Below are positions 33,963 to 43,739 of a stretch of DNA of 64,000 nucleotides, one piece after another. Numbering within the stretch: position 1 is the stretch's first letter; the number at the start of each line of letters is the position of its first letter. The notes below the pieces were generated by a model that did no database searches, was not told the DNA's origin, and saw nothing but the letters and a program-made list of their open reading frames with translations. The stretch lies in contig NZ_NEVJ01000003.1 in assembly GCF_002261425.1 (NCBI RefSeq), forward strand, positions 1,860,001 through 1,924,000. Direction: 5' to 3'. Origin of the DNA: Bordetella genomosp. 9. Lineage in GTDB: Bacteria > Pseudomonadota > Gammaproteobacteria > Burkholderiales > Burkholderiaceae_B. Made by a program: the position numbers and the translations under genes.

Positions 33963-34994
33963 GTGGACAAGCTGCGGGCGTTGGAATACTTCATAGCCGC
34001 GGCGAACGAACGCAGCTTCACCGGCGCTGCCCGATTGCTGGATGTCAGCGTGCCGGCAGTGGCGCGGCTGGTCGGCGCCCTGGAACAGAAGCTGGGCGTC
34101 GCCCTGTTCGACCGCACGGTCCAGGGGCTGACGCTCACCGCCGATGGCGTGAACTATCTCGATGCCTGCCAGCCGCTGCTGGAGCAGTTGAGCGCCGCGG
34201 ACGAAGCCCTGCGCGGCGGCGCCCTGCGGCCGCGCGGCACGCTGGTGCTGGGCACATCGCCAATCCTGTCCCAACACTCGATCCTGCCCGCCCTGCCGGA
34301 ATTCCATGCACGGTATCCGGACATCCACATCGACATCCGCAATATCGACCGCGTGACGGCGCCAGAGGCCAGCACGGCGGAGATCCTGGTGCTGTACGGC
34401 TGGCCCAAGCAGCCCGGCATGGTGCACCGCCACCTGGCCGACACGAGGCTGCTGATCTGTGCGGCGCCGCAGTATTGGGAGCGCCACGGCGTGCCGCAAT
34501 CGCCGCGCGACCTGCAACAGCATCAATGCCTGCTGTTTAGAGACCACGAAGGCACGGTCATCGATTACTGGGAACACGAGCGCGACGGACATAGCGAAGC
34601 GGTGGCCGTGAACGGCTGGCTGGTCAGCAGCCACCGCGACGCGATCCTGGATGCGGTCATCGCCGCCCAGGGCGTCGCGCGTTTCACCGACCTGTCCATC
34701 CGCGAGCCCTTGCGGCGCGGGCAGCTGGTGCCGGTGCTGACCGACTGGCACACCCGCCAATCGCCGCCGATCAATCTGCTTTATCGCTCCAACCAGCGCC
34801 GGCTGCCGCGCGTGCGGCTGTTCATCGAGTTTCTGACGGACCTGTTCCAGCGATTGGAGACCGAACGCGCGCCGGACCTCGCGGGCAACCTTGCCGCCGA
34901 ACAACCCCACTGGTATCGCCGCCGCCACAGCCGGGCGTCGGCGACGCCGACCGCCGCGTTGAAGCGGTCATTGCGCGCGGAGCAGGACGTCTAG
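33963..34994 (+). CDS. LysR-family transcriptional regulator
   Basis: 343 aa with a GTG start. The N-terminal helix-turn-helix is residues 1-60 (LRALEYFIAAANERSFTGAARLLDVSVPAVARLVGALEQKLGVALFDR). The effector domain follows (LVLGTSPILSQHSILPALPEFHARYP). The C-terminal 40 residues are an Arg-rich extension beyond the usual length of about 300 aa. Divergent from hyuA with a strong palindrome between them; the likely target is the hyuAB-Bug-ALDH operon. The effector is not known. Confidence 0.92.
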   Translation: MDKLRALEYFIAAANERSFTGAARLLDVSVPAVARLVGALEQKLGVALFDRTVQGLTLTADGVNYLDACQPLLEQLSAADEALRGGALRPRGTLVLGTSPILSQHSILPALPEFHARYPDIHIDIRNIDRVTAPEASTAEILVLYGWPKQPGMVHRHLADTRLLICAAPQYWERHGVPQSPRDLQQHQCLLFRDHEGTVIDYWEHERDGHSEAVAVNGWLVSSHRDAILDAVIAAQGVARFTDLSIREPLRRGQLVPVLTDWHTRQSPPINLLYRSNQRRLPRVRLFIEFLTDLFQRLETERAPDLAGNLAAEQPHWYRRRHSRASATPTAALKRSLRAEQDV

Positions 34995-35058
34995 CCGGCT
35001 GCCGATCGGGGACAGGTACAATCCCGTTCCGGCCCGCGGCCCACGCCGCGCGCGCCCT

Positions 35059-35147
35059 GCCCGAGTGGTGAAATTGGTAGACACAGAGGACTTAAAATCC
35101 TCCGGCTTTAATCGGCCGTACCGGTTCGATTCCGGTCTCGGGCACCA
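35059..35147 (+). tRNA. tRNA-Leu (UAA anticodon), uninterrupted
   Basis: 89 nt with encoded CCA. Acceptor GCCCGAG/CTCGGGC, anticodon loop CTTAAAA closed by GAGGA/TCCTC (anticodon UAA), long variable arm GGCTTTAATCGGCC-like, T arm CCGGTTCGATTCCGG. No intron is present, unlike the cyanobacterial homologue and unlike tRNA-Ser 8 kb away. Confidence 0.96.
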
Positions 35148-35165
35148 AATCCGCCCTGGAAGAAG

Positions 35166-36440
35166 CTACGCAGCGTCGCCGCTTACGCCCATCAGCATCA
35201 GAACAAACCAGGCCGCCAGCAAACCCAGGCATGCCCAGCGCCACATGCCCATGCCGCGCCAGGCAACCGCCCAGCGTGACGACGACATCACGGCAATGCC
35301 CGTGCGCTTGAGCGCCGCTCGGGCCGATTCGGTGGCGCGGATTCCGTAGAGATAGGCGCCGGTCAGCGACAGGCTGGTCAGCATCAGCCCGAAAGCGAAC
35401 CATAGCCAGCGCACGGGCCAGCCGCCGAAGGTGCCGAAATGCAGCGGGTCGGCCATCTCGGCGATGCGCTGGTGTGCCGTCATGTCCGTGCCTGCGTTGC
35501 GGCCGGCGATCTCGCCGGTGGCGATGTCCACGGCAATCACATTCGCGCGTTCGCGCAGCAGCCAGCCTTCCGCCTGGCCTTCGATCAGCAGTCTTTTTCC
35601 GTCCGGCGTCAGGCGGACATTGGTTACTTGCAGCGCGGGCCAGGCGTCACGCGCGACGGACACCGCACGATCGACGTTCGCGGCGGAGAGCGTCGCATGT
35701 TTCGCCTGTCCCTTGATCTGGGCGATCACGGGCGGACGCGGGGCGTCGCCGCCCAATGATTCGATCAGGTACCACGCGCCGGTCGCGCCCACCAGCGCCA
35801 TGAAGCCCAGGCTCCAGACGCCTGTCAGCCTGTGCACGTCGCCCCAGGTCAGGCGAGGCTTGCCCTTGCGCGGCCACACGAGGAAGCCGCGCCACCATCG
35901 CTTGTAGATGAAGAGGCTGCTCACCAGCATCAGCAGCAGCGGAATTGACAGCGCGGTCACCAGCGTCAGGCCGTAGGAATTGGGCAGCATCAATCGGCGG
36001 TGGGTGTCGCGCAACCAGCGCTGGACACTCCACCAGGTGGACTCGCCGGTCACCTGTCCCGTATGGGGATCCACCCAGACGCGCAGCAGCTCGCCGTCCG
36101 CCTTGCGCATGAGCGCCTGCGCGGCGAAGCGTTCCGCGTGCGGTGCGCCCAGGCTGCGCAGCCGCAGGTCGGGATGGGCCTGTTGCGCGGCGGCGACCAT
36201 CTGGCCCCAGCTGGCCTGCCCTTCCTGCGGGGTCACGCGCATCGCCGGTTCGATCACCCAATCGATCTCGGTGGCGATCACCGCCAGCGTACCCGTACAG
36301 AAAATGAAGCTGAGAAGGACGCAGAGCTTGAGCCCGATCCAGCTGTGCAGCTCGAACCAAAGCCGGCGCCCGGCCGCGCGCGAGCGCGCCGCAGGAGCTT
36401 GCCCGGCGGGCGACTCGATGGATCGTGAGGGATAAGTCAT
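35166..36440 (-). CDS. PepSY-associated TM helix domain protein
   Basis: 424 aa from MTYPSRSIESP. Four membrane helices; the family marks are LWFELHSWIGLKLCVLLSFIFCTGTLAVIATEID, VQRWLRDTHRRLMLP and DVHRLTGVWSLGFMALVGATGAWYL, with paired histidines on the helices. This PepSY_TM group often lies next to siderophore receptors and is thought to act as a ferric-siderophore reductase or partner. Divergent from a TonB receptor with a Fur-box candidate between them. An upstream ATG at 36494 is less likely. Confidence 0.9.
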   Translation of the reverse strand: MTYPSRSIESPAGQAPAARSRAAGRRLWFELHSWIGLKLCVLLSFIFCTGTLAVIATEIDWVIEPAMRVTPQEGQASWGQMVAAAQQAHPDLRLRSLGAPHAERFAAQALMRKADGELLRVWVDPHTGQVTGESTWWSVQRWLRDTHRRLMLPNSYGLTLVTALSIPLLLMLVSSLFIYKRWWRGFLVWPRKGKPRLTWGDVHRLTGVWSLGFMALVGATGAWYLIESLGGDAPRPPVIAQIKGQAKHATLSAANVDRAVSVARDAWPALQVTNVRLTPDGKRLLIEGQAEGWLLRERANVIAVDIATGEIAGRNAGTDMTAHQRIAEMADPLHFGTFGGWPVRWLWFAFGLMLTSLSLTGAYLYGIRATESARAALKRTGIAVMSSSRWAVAWRGMGMWRWACLGLLAAWFVLMLMGVSGDAA

Positions 36441-36495
36441 GGGCTGGAACGGTTGTCTTGGGCATCCCAGCAAGAATTCTAATTTAAAACGCAAC

Positions 36496-36510
36496 TGTTA
36501 ACCATTATCA
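36496..36510. promoter_or_regulatory. Fur-box candidate
   Basis: TGTTAAC-C-ATTATCA, read on the minus strand as TGATAAT-G-GTTAACA, matches the 7-1-7 Fur pattern (TGATAAT-N-ATTATCA) at 12 of 14 arm positions. It lies between the divergent PepSY and TonB-receptor genes, 58 bp from the latter. Confidence 0.6.
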
Positions 36511-36568
36511 TTTACACTCCAACAGCTCTGCGCTATCGAATCCCGCTACTCCTCACACCTGCTTCCCG

Positions 36569-38671
36569 ATGCACCGCTTCTCCCTGTCACCGGTCGTGGC
36601 CGGCCTTGCCCTGTTGAACCCCTTCCCCGCCTTCGCCCAGCCCAACGACGACGTCTCCACCGTGCTGCCCGCGGTGAAAGTCACCGAGGACGCCGACGAG
36701 GACTACGAGGCGCCGTTCAATCCGGTCAGCCCGCCGCAGGTCAACAAGTCCTCGATCCCCTTGTCCAAGACGCCGCAGTCCATCACCGTCGTGCCCCGCT
36801 CCGTTCTGGACGCGCAGCAGGCGCAGACGCTGGCGGATGCGCTGCACAACGTGCCGGGCGTGGTCAGCAACACCTTCGGACGCCGGGGTTGGGACGACCT
36901 GATCATCCGCGGCCAGGTGGCTTCCGATTCGCTGTTCCTCGACGGACTCCGCACGGCGCAGTCCAACCGCGTCGCCGAGCAGTTGTTCGGCGTGGAGCAG
37001 GTGGAAGTACTCAAGGGTCCCGCGTCGCTGCTCTATGGACAGGTACTGCCCGGCGGCCTGGTCAACATGGTGAGCAAACGCCCGCGGCCCGAGGGGTTCG
37101 CGAATGCCGACGTGACGGTGGGCAGCCATGATTTCTACCAGGGCACGCTGGACATGGGCACCCCGCTGTCCGACAACGGCAAGGCGGCATTCCGCATCAA
37201 CGCTCTGACGATGAACTCGCACGACGCGACCGACGACGTGTGGTTCAAGAACCGCTATATCGCGCCGTCGCTGTCGCTCGACCTGGGGCCGCGCACGGAT
37301 TTCACCATCCTGACCAGCTACCAGGAGCGCCGCTACATCCGCCAGCAGGGCCTGCCACTGGCCGGGTCCGTGTTCTCGAATCCCAACGGCAGCATCCCGC
37401 GCCGCCGCTTCACCGGCGAGCCGGACCAGGATCCGTACCGCGGCTTCCAGACCCGCGCCGGATACATGTTCACGCACCGCTTCGACAGCGGTTGGACCTT
37501 GAACAACAACCTGCGCTGGCAGGAGTTCACGCTGGATGGGCAATTGCTCGCGGCGGGCGCCTTCCGCGCGGACAATGCCTCGCTGAACCGCACGGCCACG
37601 GACCAGCATTGGGACGGCGACACGTTGACGATGGACACCAATGTCCAACGCACCTTCGCCACGGCCTTCGGATCGCATGGCATCACGCTGGGCGTCGACT
37701 ACATGCGCAGCCGCGAGGACAGCCTGTCGTACCGCTGCGGGGTCGCCGCGCTGAACATGTACCACCCGGTCTATGGCAGCCCGATCACCTGCCCCGCCAA
37801 TCCACGCACCGACAGCACCAATACGGTCCGCTCCACCGGGGTGTACGTACGCGACCAGATCGCGCTGAGTGAACGCTGGAACGCCGTGCTGGGGCTGCGC
37901 CACGACAATGCTTCCACCGACACCACGGACAACCTGGGCGACACGCGCCAGGACGATAGCGCCCACGCCATCACCGGACTGGCGGGGTTGATGTACGAAA
38001 TCGCGCCGGGCGTGCGGCCGTACGTCAGTTACGCGACCTCGTTCTATCCCAACAGCGGCACCGACGTGAACGGCAATCCCTTCGACCCGGAACGCGGCCG
38101 CCAATGGGAAGTCGGCGTGAAGTTCGACCTGGACGACGGCAACACGAGCGTGACGGTTGCCGCCTTCGACCTGGAACGCAAGAACGTGCTGGCGGCGGAT
38201 CCCGCCAACGACGGCTACAGCATCGCGGTGGGCAAGCAGCGTACGCGGGGCGCCGAACTCGGCTTCGCTTCCGACCTGGGCAGCGGCTTGAGCCTGATGG
38301 GCGGCTACGCCTATACCGCGGCGGTCATCCGCGACGACGGCGGCCAGACGCCTTCCACCAACAACACGCCGCTGGACAACGTGCCGCGCCACAGCTTCAC
38401 GGTGACGGCGCGCTACAACGCGCGCGGCGATTGGGCGGGATGGGAGCTGACCGGCGGCGTGCGTGGCGAAGGCCGGCGCGATACCTACGGCTACGAATTG
38501 CCGGGCTACGTCGTGGCCGACGCCGGCATCGCGTACAACGCCGCGCACTGGCGTGCCGCGCTGACCGTCAAGAACGTCTTCGACAAGGACTACTACTCCG
38601 GCGGCCTGCGCGACGCCGTCGCGCTCGGCGACGGCCGCGTCACGATGCTGACACTGGGCTACCGGTACTGA
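36569..38671 (+). CDS. TonB-dependent siderophore receptor
   Basis: 700 aa. Signal peptide to about residue 23 (PFPAFAQ). The plug domain has KTPQSITVVPRSVLDAQQAQTLADALHNVPGV and RGQVASDSLFLDGLR, then VEVLKGPASLLYGQVLPGGLVNMVSKRP, the FhuA/FpvA-type signature. The rest is the 22-strand barrel, ending in LGYRY; the final aromatic residue is tyrosine. No extended N-terminal secretin/STN domain, so it should not signal through a FecI-type sigma factor. Iron control is suggested by the Fur box. The siderophore is unknown. Confidence 0.95.
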   Translation: MHRFSLSPVVAGLALLNPFPAFAQPNDDVSTVLPAVKVTEDADEDYEAPFNPVSPPQVNKSSIPLSKTPQSITVVPRSVLDAQQAQTLADALHNVPGVVSNTFGRRGWDDLIIRGQVASDSLFLDGLRTAQSNRVAEQLFGVEQVEVLKGPASLLYGQVLPGGLVNMVSKRPRPEGFANADVTVGSHDFYQGTLDMGTPLSDNGKAAFRINALTMNSHDATDDVWFKNRYIAPSLSLDLGPRTDFTILTSYQERRYIRQQGLPLAGSVFSNPNGSIPRRRFTGEPDQDPYRGFQTRAGYMFTHRFDSGWTLNNNLRWQEFTLDGQLLAAGAFRADNASLNRTATDQHWDGDTLTMDTNVQRTFATAFGSHGITLGVDYMRSREDSLSYRCGVAALNMYHPVYGSPITCPANPRTDSTNTVRSTGVYVRDQIALSERWNAVLGLRHDNASTDTTDNLGDTRQDDSAHAITGLAGLMYEIAPGVRPYVSYATSFYPNSGTDVNGNPFDPERGRQWEVGVKFDLDDGNTSVTVAAFDLERKNVLAADPANDGYSIAVGKQRTRGAELGFASDLGSGLSLMGGYAYTAAVIRDDGGQTPSTNNTPLDNVPRHSFTVTARYNARGDWAGWELTGGVRGEGRRDTYGYELPGYVVADAGIAYNAAHWRAALTVKNVFDKDYYSGGLRDAVALGDGRVTMLTLGYRY

Positions 38672-38728
38672 GCGCCGCCGCCGCTTCCGTGACGACCTGC
38701 CGCAAGGCCGTCACGATGCGGCCAGCGT

Positions 38729-39535
38729 CTACGTCCCGACGCGCAACGGGCCGCTCAGCTTGCGCAACACCGCCAACACGCTCTGCGCGGTGATCCGGCC
38801 GGTCTTGGGATTTTCCGACGGAATGTTCTGGATCTCCATCGAGAACGATGCGGAGTCCGAATCCACCTCGACGCGATGGATATTGCGATCCAGCTTGGGA
38901 TCGGCCCAGATTTCCAGGGTCGTGCGCTCCGGCCCGATACCGGCCAGCGACACGCTGACGGCCACGTTCAGGTTGGCGGGAAAGCCGATCGCCGCTTCGC
39001 GCGGCGATCCGCGGAATACCAGTGTCGGCTCGGTGATGCCGGAAATGTCGATGCCGTGCGTTTCCAGGTAAGGCGCCCCCAGCAGGCCGCGCACGGGCTT
39101 GCGGGTGATCATGGTGACGGCATGGATCTGGCCTTCCGCCGCGGCCGTCAGGGCGTCCAGCCCCAGGATGGCGCCGGATGGAATGAGTATCTGGCCCTGC
39201 CTGGCGCGCGCCAGCTCGATCAGGTCCGGGTGCGACAGCAGCGCGCCCGAACTGAGGACGATGACCTTCTTGCCCGCCTCCAGCATGGGGCGCACGGCTT
39301 GCTCGAACACGGCTGCGGGGGCGCACTCGACCACGACGTCGCACAGGGGTTCCAGGCCGTCCAGCGTGGTGAACAACGGCGGTTGACCCTTCCATTCGAA
39401 GGCGGCGTGGCGCCGCGGATCGCGCACCGCGATCGCGGCCAGCGAAAGTCCGGGCACCGCACCGGCGTCCAGCGACTTGGCCACCGATTGGCCGATGGCG
39501 CCGAAACCGGCGATACCGACACGAATTCCGTTCAT
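38729..39535 (-). CDS. nadX: L-aspartate dehydrogenase
   Basis: 268 aa from MNGIRVGIAGFGAIG, the normal length of the family. The NAD-binding motif VGIAGFGAIGQSVAKSL is at the start; the catalytic-domain mark IPSGAILGLDALTAAAEG and the C-terminal LEIWADPKLDRNIHRVEVDSDSA(SF) match NadX/AspDH. It converts aspartate to iminoaspartate for NAD synthesis or catabolism. It lies 85 bp after a LysR gene on the same strand, in line with the Bug-LysR pair upstream. The longer open frame to 39706 adds 57 basic residues and is rejected. Confidence 0.9.
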   Translation of the reverse strand: MNGIRVGIAGFGAIGQSVAKSLDAGAVPGLSLAAIAVRDPRRHAAFEWKGQPPLFTTLDGLEPLCDVVVECAPAAVFEQAVRPMLEAGKKVIVLSSGALLSHPDLIELARARQGQILIPSGAILGLDALTAAAEGQIHAVTMITRKPVRGLLGAPYLETHGIDISGITEPTLVFRGSPREAAIGFPANLNVAVSVSLAGIGPERTTLEIWADPKLDRNIHRVEVDSDSASFSMEIQNIPSENPKTGRITAQSVLAVLRKLSGPLRVGT

Positions 39536-39620
39536 ATGCATTCCTGGTTCAAAGTTGGAAAAGGACGCCCGCCGAATCAGCCGATTCGATCCCGCGCGGC
39601 GATATGAGAAAGGGCACGCA

Positions 39621-40634
39621 TCATGGGCCGCGTTCCGGCGCATCGGCGAGAACGCGCTCGCCGGCCTCTTGCAGAAAGGCGCGCGCTTCAGCCAGCACCC
39701 AGGCACGAAAAGTCTGGATGGCGGGCCGCTCCAGCGACACGTCCTGCGTCAGCAGGTAGTATTCGCCCGCGCTTTTGACGGGCCGCTCGGGACGGTACGG
39801 TACGACGAGTTCGCCGCGCCCGGGGTAGCCGTCGATCAGCACGTCCGGAACCAGCGCGATACCCTTGTGCTCCTGCGCGGCGCGCAATGCAATATAGAAG
39901 TGGCCGACGTCCAGGCCCGGCCGCCGCGCCGGCAGCGACCCGCCCTGCGCGCGCAGCCAGTCGCGCCAGGCGTTGGGCCGGCTGGCGGTGTGGATAAGCT
40001 GGAAGGTGGTCAGGTCGGCGAGCGACTCGACAGGGCCTCCCTGTTCGTACAGCCGCCGCGACATCACGGGCACCAGCACATCGTCGAACAGGTAGTCGGC
40101 GCATATGCCTTCCCAGCGCTGCACCAGGGTCAGGTCTATTCCGGGCAGCCCGCGCGGATAATGGCGGCCGGCCAGGGGACCGACGCGGATGGCGATGTCG
40201 ACGCCGTCGGCCTGCATGTCCAGCGGACGGATATCGGAAACCACGCGGACTTCGATATGGCGATGCGTGGAAGTGAAGGACGCCAGCCGCGGCATGAGCC
40301 AGAGCTGTCCGATGGTCGGAATGGTGCTCACGATCAGCACCTCGTTGCGATCGCGCTCCAGCATCTGCCGGGTGGCGTTCTCCAGGTCGGACAGCACGCG
40401 GCGGCACGCCTCGAAGTACTGGATGCCGTCGGCCGTGAGCTCCACCTTACGCGACTGCCGCACGAACAGCTTCTTGCCCAGGTAGGCTTCCAGCTTGCGC
40501 ACTTGCAGGCTGACCGCGCTTTGCGTCACCGCCAGCTCATCGGCCGCGAGCGTGAAGGAACCATGACGGGCGGCGGCTTCGAACGATCGGACGGAGGACA
40601 AGGAAGGCAGATTGCGCGTAAAGGCCATCGACAA
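39621..40634 (-). CDS. LysR-family regulator (GcvA-like)
   Basis: 337 aa. HTH residues 10-70 (LSSVRSFEAAARHGSFTLAADELAVTQSAVSLQVRKLEAYLGKKLFVR). The rest has the GcvA-type effector features LASFTSTHRHIEVRVVSDI and VDIAIRVGPLAGRHYP. It lies 29 bp downstream of a Bug gene and 85 bp upstream of nadX on the same strand, so may regulate its own operon. Ligand not known. Confidence 0.92.
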   Translation of the reverse strand: MSMAFTRNLPSLSSVRSFEAAARHGSFTLAADELAVTQSAVSLQVRKLEAYLGKKLFVRQSRKVELTADGIQYFEACRRVLSDLENATRQMLERDRNEVLIVSTIPTIGQLWLMPRLASFTSTHRHIEVRVVSDIRPLDMQADGVDIAIRVGPLAGRHYPRGLPGIDLTLVQRWEGICADYLFDDVLVPVMSRRLYEQGGPVESLADLTTFQLIHTASRPNAWRDWLRAQGGSLPARRPGLDVGHFYIALRAAQEHKGIALVPDVLIDGYPGRGELVVPYRPERPVKSAGEYYLLTQDVSLERPAIQTFRAWVLAEARAFLQEAGERVLADAPERGP

Positions 40635-40663
40635 CCTGCTCCACGTCGTTATGGTGTCCGGCG

Positions 40664-41650
40664 TTATTGCATTTCAATATGGGCGTCCTTGATGACACCC
40701 GCCCAGGTCACGTTCTCTTCCTGCACGTAGCGGGTGAACGCCTGCCGGTCCATCGGCAGCGGATCGATGCCCCCCGCGCGGAACTTGGCCTGCAGCTCGG
40801 GGGATTTCATCGCCGCGGTCAGCGCGGCGCTCAATTTGGCGACGATGGGTTCCGGCGTACCGGCGGCCACGAACAGGCCGAACCAGGTGCTGGCATTGTA
40901 GTCGACCCCCAGTTCCTTCAGGGTCGGCACATCGGGCAAGGCGGCCGACCGCACGTCGGTCGTGATGGCCAGGGGCCGCACGCGGCCGGCCTTGACGTTG
41001 CCGAGCGTGGTGGGCAGGGGATCGACGAGCAAGGCGATCTGGCCGCCGATCAGGTCGACCGTGGCCGGAGCGCCGCCCTTGTAGGGGATATGGCGGAAAT
41101 GCGTGCCCGCGCGGATGTTCAGCAACTCGGCCTGCATGTGGTGGCTGGTGCCGAAGCCGGCCGAGCCGTAGTCCAGCGATCCCGGCTTGGCCTTGTCCGC
41201 CGCGACCAGGTCGGCGAACTTCTTGTAGGGAGAATTGGCCGACACGATGATGACGCTGGGCACGGACGCGATGCCGCCGACCGGGATCAGGTCCTTGGAC
41301 GTGTAACCCGCGCTCTTGTACAGGTGCGGCGCCACCGCCATCGTGCTCGCCGCGCCCAGCAACAAGGTATAGCCATCGGCCGGGCTGTTGAGCGCCGAAA
41401 CGGTGCCTATCGTGCCGCCGGCGCCCGGCTTGTTTTCGATGACGATGTTGCCTTTCAGCGTCACCGACAGCGCATTGAACAGCTCACGGCCGATGATGTC
41501 GTTGATGCCGCCGGCCGGAAAAGGCACGACGGCGCGAATGGGCCGGGACGGATAGTCGTCCTGCGCCCTGGCCGCGCCGGGCAGGACCAGGGCGGAAAGC
41601 GCGGCACACAATCCGACGCCAAGGCCGAGCAATCGCTGGGTGATACGCAT
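40664..41650 (-). CDS. Bug/TctC-family periplasmic solute-binding protein
   Basis: 328 aa from MRITQRLLG, preceded by GGAGTCAGAAC; a longer start at 41698 is weaker. Signal peptide to ARAQDDYPS. It has DYPSRPIRAVVPFPAGGINDIIGRE, ADGYTLLLGA, IPYKGGAPATVDLIGGQ and LPDVPTLKELGVDYN. First gene of a probable Bug-LysR-nadX operon; the pairing with aspartate dehydrogenase might point to a dicarboxylate or amino acid as ligand, which is a guess. Confidence 0.93.
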   Translation of the reverse strand: MRITQRLLGLGVGLCAALSALVLPGAARAQDDYPSRPIRAVVPFPAGGINDIIGRELFNALSVTLKGNIVIENKPGAGGTIGTVSALNSPADGYTLLLGAASTMAVAPHLYKSAGYTSKDLIPVGGIASVPSVIIVSANSPYKKFADLVAADKAKPGSLDYGSAGFGTSHHMQAELLNIRAGTHFRHIPYKGGAPATVDLIGGQIALLVDPLPTTLGNVKAGRVRPLAITTDVRSAALPDVPTLKELGVDYNASTWFGLFVAAGTPEPIVAKLSAALTAAMKSPELQAKFRAGGIDPLPMDRQAFTRYVQEENVTWAGVIKDAHIEMQ

Positions 41651-42063
41651 GTTCTGACTCCGCGGTTGGGCTGGCGCCGGACGGCGGCCAGTGAGCAAGG
41701 GCGAGTCTAGAAGCGGCGACGCCGGGTGACAAACGACTAAAAGACGGCCGAGCGCGAGAAAATCTTATGCACCAGGCTGGACGTACGCACCATCCCGGGG
41801 CCGAACCTTTCCTGGCCGGTCACGCTGGCCCTGCGGCGCCCTCGGCGCTATTTGTAACGCGTGTCGCTGTTGCGAAAGGACAGCCAAGGTCGCTAATTTG
41901 TCTCTATGAAGCGACAATCAAGTAAGTCTTTCCCTTCTTTATCAGATAGTTAACGTAGAATCACAATCGTTATGTCGCATGATTATTTGTAATATTTCCA
42001 CGCTGGAAGCGACATATTTGTATTTATTTGAAATATTTCTATCTGGGCTTGGAGAGGCCGACC
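41651..42063. other. 413-bp AT-rich control region between Bug and MCP genes
   Basis: No gene. From 41880 on, base composition drops sharply in GC. It holds two copies of GAAGCGACA (41908-41916 and 42006-42014) and an 8-bp inverted repeat TATGTCGC/GCGACATA (41971-41978 and 42009-42016). Other GTCGC-containing sites are at 41865 and 41889. Probably the regulatory region of the chemoreceptor gene. Confidence 0.5.
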
Positions 42064-43698
42064 ATGGACTTCCTATCGAACATCAGAATCGGCACCCGCC
42101 TGGCCATCGGCTTCGTGCTGGTCCTCGCGCTTTCCATCGGCTCAACCGGATATGCCTTGATCGCGGCGCGCCATAACGCGGCGGAAACGCGCCTGATGAT
42201 GGAAAAGCCGCTGACGAAAGAACGCATCACGGCCGACTGGTACGTTTTCATCTACTCCGCGATCGCGCGCACGGCCATGATCGCGAAAAGCACCGACGGC
42301 ACCTTGTCCGACGTCTTCGCGGACGTCATCGCCGACAGCGTCAAGCAGGGCGGCGCCTTGCTGAAGAGCCTGGAAGAACTGATCTCCAACGACGAGGAGC
42401 GCAAGCTCTACCAGGCGTCGGTGGATGGCCGCAACGCCTACCAGAAAGCGAAGAACGACGTGATGGCCGCCAAGATGAGCGGCGACGCGGCCAAAGCGGA
42501 CCGCGTATACACGCAGTCCTTCCTGCCCACGGCCAAGGCCTATCAGGAGAGCGTGCAGGCCTTCCTCGCCTACCAGCGCAAACAGATCAATGCGATCTCG
42601 GCCGAGATCGCCGCCACCAACGAACGCAGCATGGGGTTATTGATGCTGCTCGGTGCCCTGCTCGTCATGCTGGGCGCGGCCTGTGCCGTCGTCATCACGC
42701 GCAGCATCACGCGGCCGTTGCGATCGGCGATCACCATGGCGAACCGCGCCGCTGGAGGCGACCTGACGGCACGGATCGCCACGACGTCGAAGGACGAGAT
42801 CGGCGACCTGATACGGTCGATGGACACGATGAACCGCGGCTTGAAAGACATCGTCCGCGACGTCCAGTCCGGCACCGAGCTGATCCACAATGCCTCGGCC
42901 GAGATCGCCAGCGGCAATCTGGACCTGTCCTCGCGCACCGAGCAACAGGCCGCGTCGCTGGAGGAAACGGCCGCGTCGATGGAAGAACTGACCGCCACCG
43001 TCAAGCAGAACGCGGAGAACGCGCGGCAGGCCAACCAGCTGGCCGTCTCGGCGTCCCAGGTCGCCGTGCGCGGCGGCGCGGTCGTCAAGGACATGATCTC
43101 GACCATGGGCGCGATCGATGGTTCGTCGCGGAAGATCGTCGACATCATCGGGGTCATCGACGGCATTGCCTTCCAGACGAACATCCTGGCGCTGAACGCG
43201 GCGGTCGAAGCGGCGCGCGCGGGCGAACAAGGGCGCGGTTTCGCCGTGGTCGCCAGCGAGGTGCGCAACCTGGCGCAGCGTTCGGCATCGGCCGCGAAAG
43301 AGATCAAGTCCCTGATCGACGACTCCGTCAGCAATGTGGTCGCGGGCAACAAACTGGTCGCCGAAACCGGCGGCACGATGGATGAAGTCGTCGGCAATAT
43401 CCGGAAGCTGGCCGAAATGATGAACGAGATCGTGGCGGCCAGCCAGGAACAGAGTATGGGCATCGAGCAGGTCAATATCGCGATCAGCCAGATGGACCAG
43501 GCCACGCAGCAGAATGCCGCCTTGGTCGAACAGGCGGCGGCGGCCTCGCAATCCATGCGCGACCAGGCCGATACGCTCGGACGCGTCGTCAGCGTCTTCA
43601 AAATCGATGCGGCGGATAACGTCGACGCCGCCCTTCCGTCATTGGCAACGTCCGGCCATGCGCGCACGCTGATCGCGCGCCGGGTGATGCCTACGTAG
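42064..43698 (+). CDS. Methyl-accepting chemotaxis protein
   Basis: 544 aa from [17 protein letters not shown] sits 6 nt before. TM1 is at about residues 13-33, then a periplasmic four-helix (Tar-like, 4HB_MCP) domain, TM2 at about 190-212 ([20 protein letters not shown]), a HAMP domain ([22 protein letters not shown]), and the cytoplasmic hairpin with the invariant EVRNLAQRS and [23 protein letters not shown]. No CheR-docking pentapeptide at the C-terminus. It signals to CheA. The ligand may be small, since a 4HB sensor domain is present. Confidence 0.94.
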   Translation: MDFLSNIRIGTRLAIGFVLVLALSIGSTGYALIAARHNAAETRLMMEKPLTKERITADWYVFIYSAIARTAMIAKSTDGTLSDVFADVIADSVKQGGALLKSLEELISNDEERKLYQASVDGRNAYQKAKNDVMAAKMSGDAAKADRVYTQSFLPTAKAYQESVQAFLAYQRKQINAISAEIAATNERSMGLLMLLGALLVMLGAACAVVITRSITRPLRSAITMANRAAGGDLTARIATTSKDEIGDLIRSMDTMNRGLKDIVRDVQSGTELIHNASAEIASGNLDLSSRTEQQAASLEETAASMEELTATVKQNAENARQANQLAVSASQVAVRGGAVVKDMISTMGAIDGSSRKIVDIIGVIDGIAFQTNILALNAAVEAARAGEQGRGFAVVASEVRNLAQRSASAAKEIKSLIDDSVSNVVAGNKLVAETGGTMDEVVGNIRKLAEMMNEIVAASQEQSMGIEQVNIAISQMDQATQQNAALVEQAAAASQSMRDQADTLGRVVSVFKIDAADNVDAALPSLATSGHARTLIARRVMPT

Positions 43699-43739
43699 CG
43701 GCTGCCTGAGCGGGCGCAAGCGGCGGACCGCCGCGTGCG

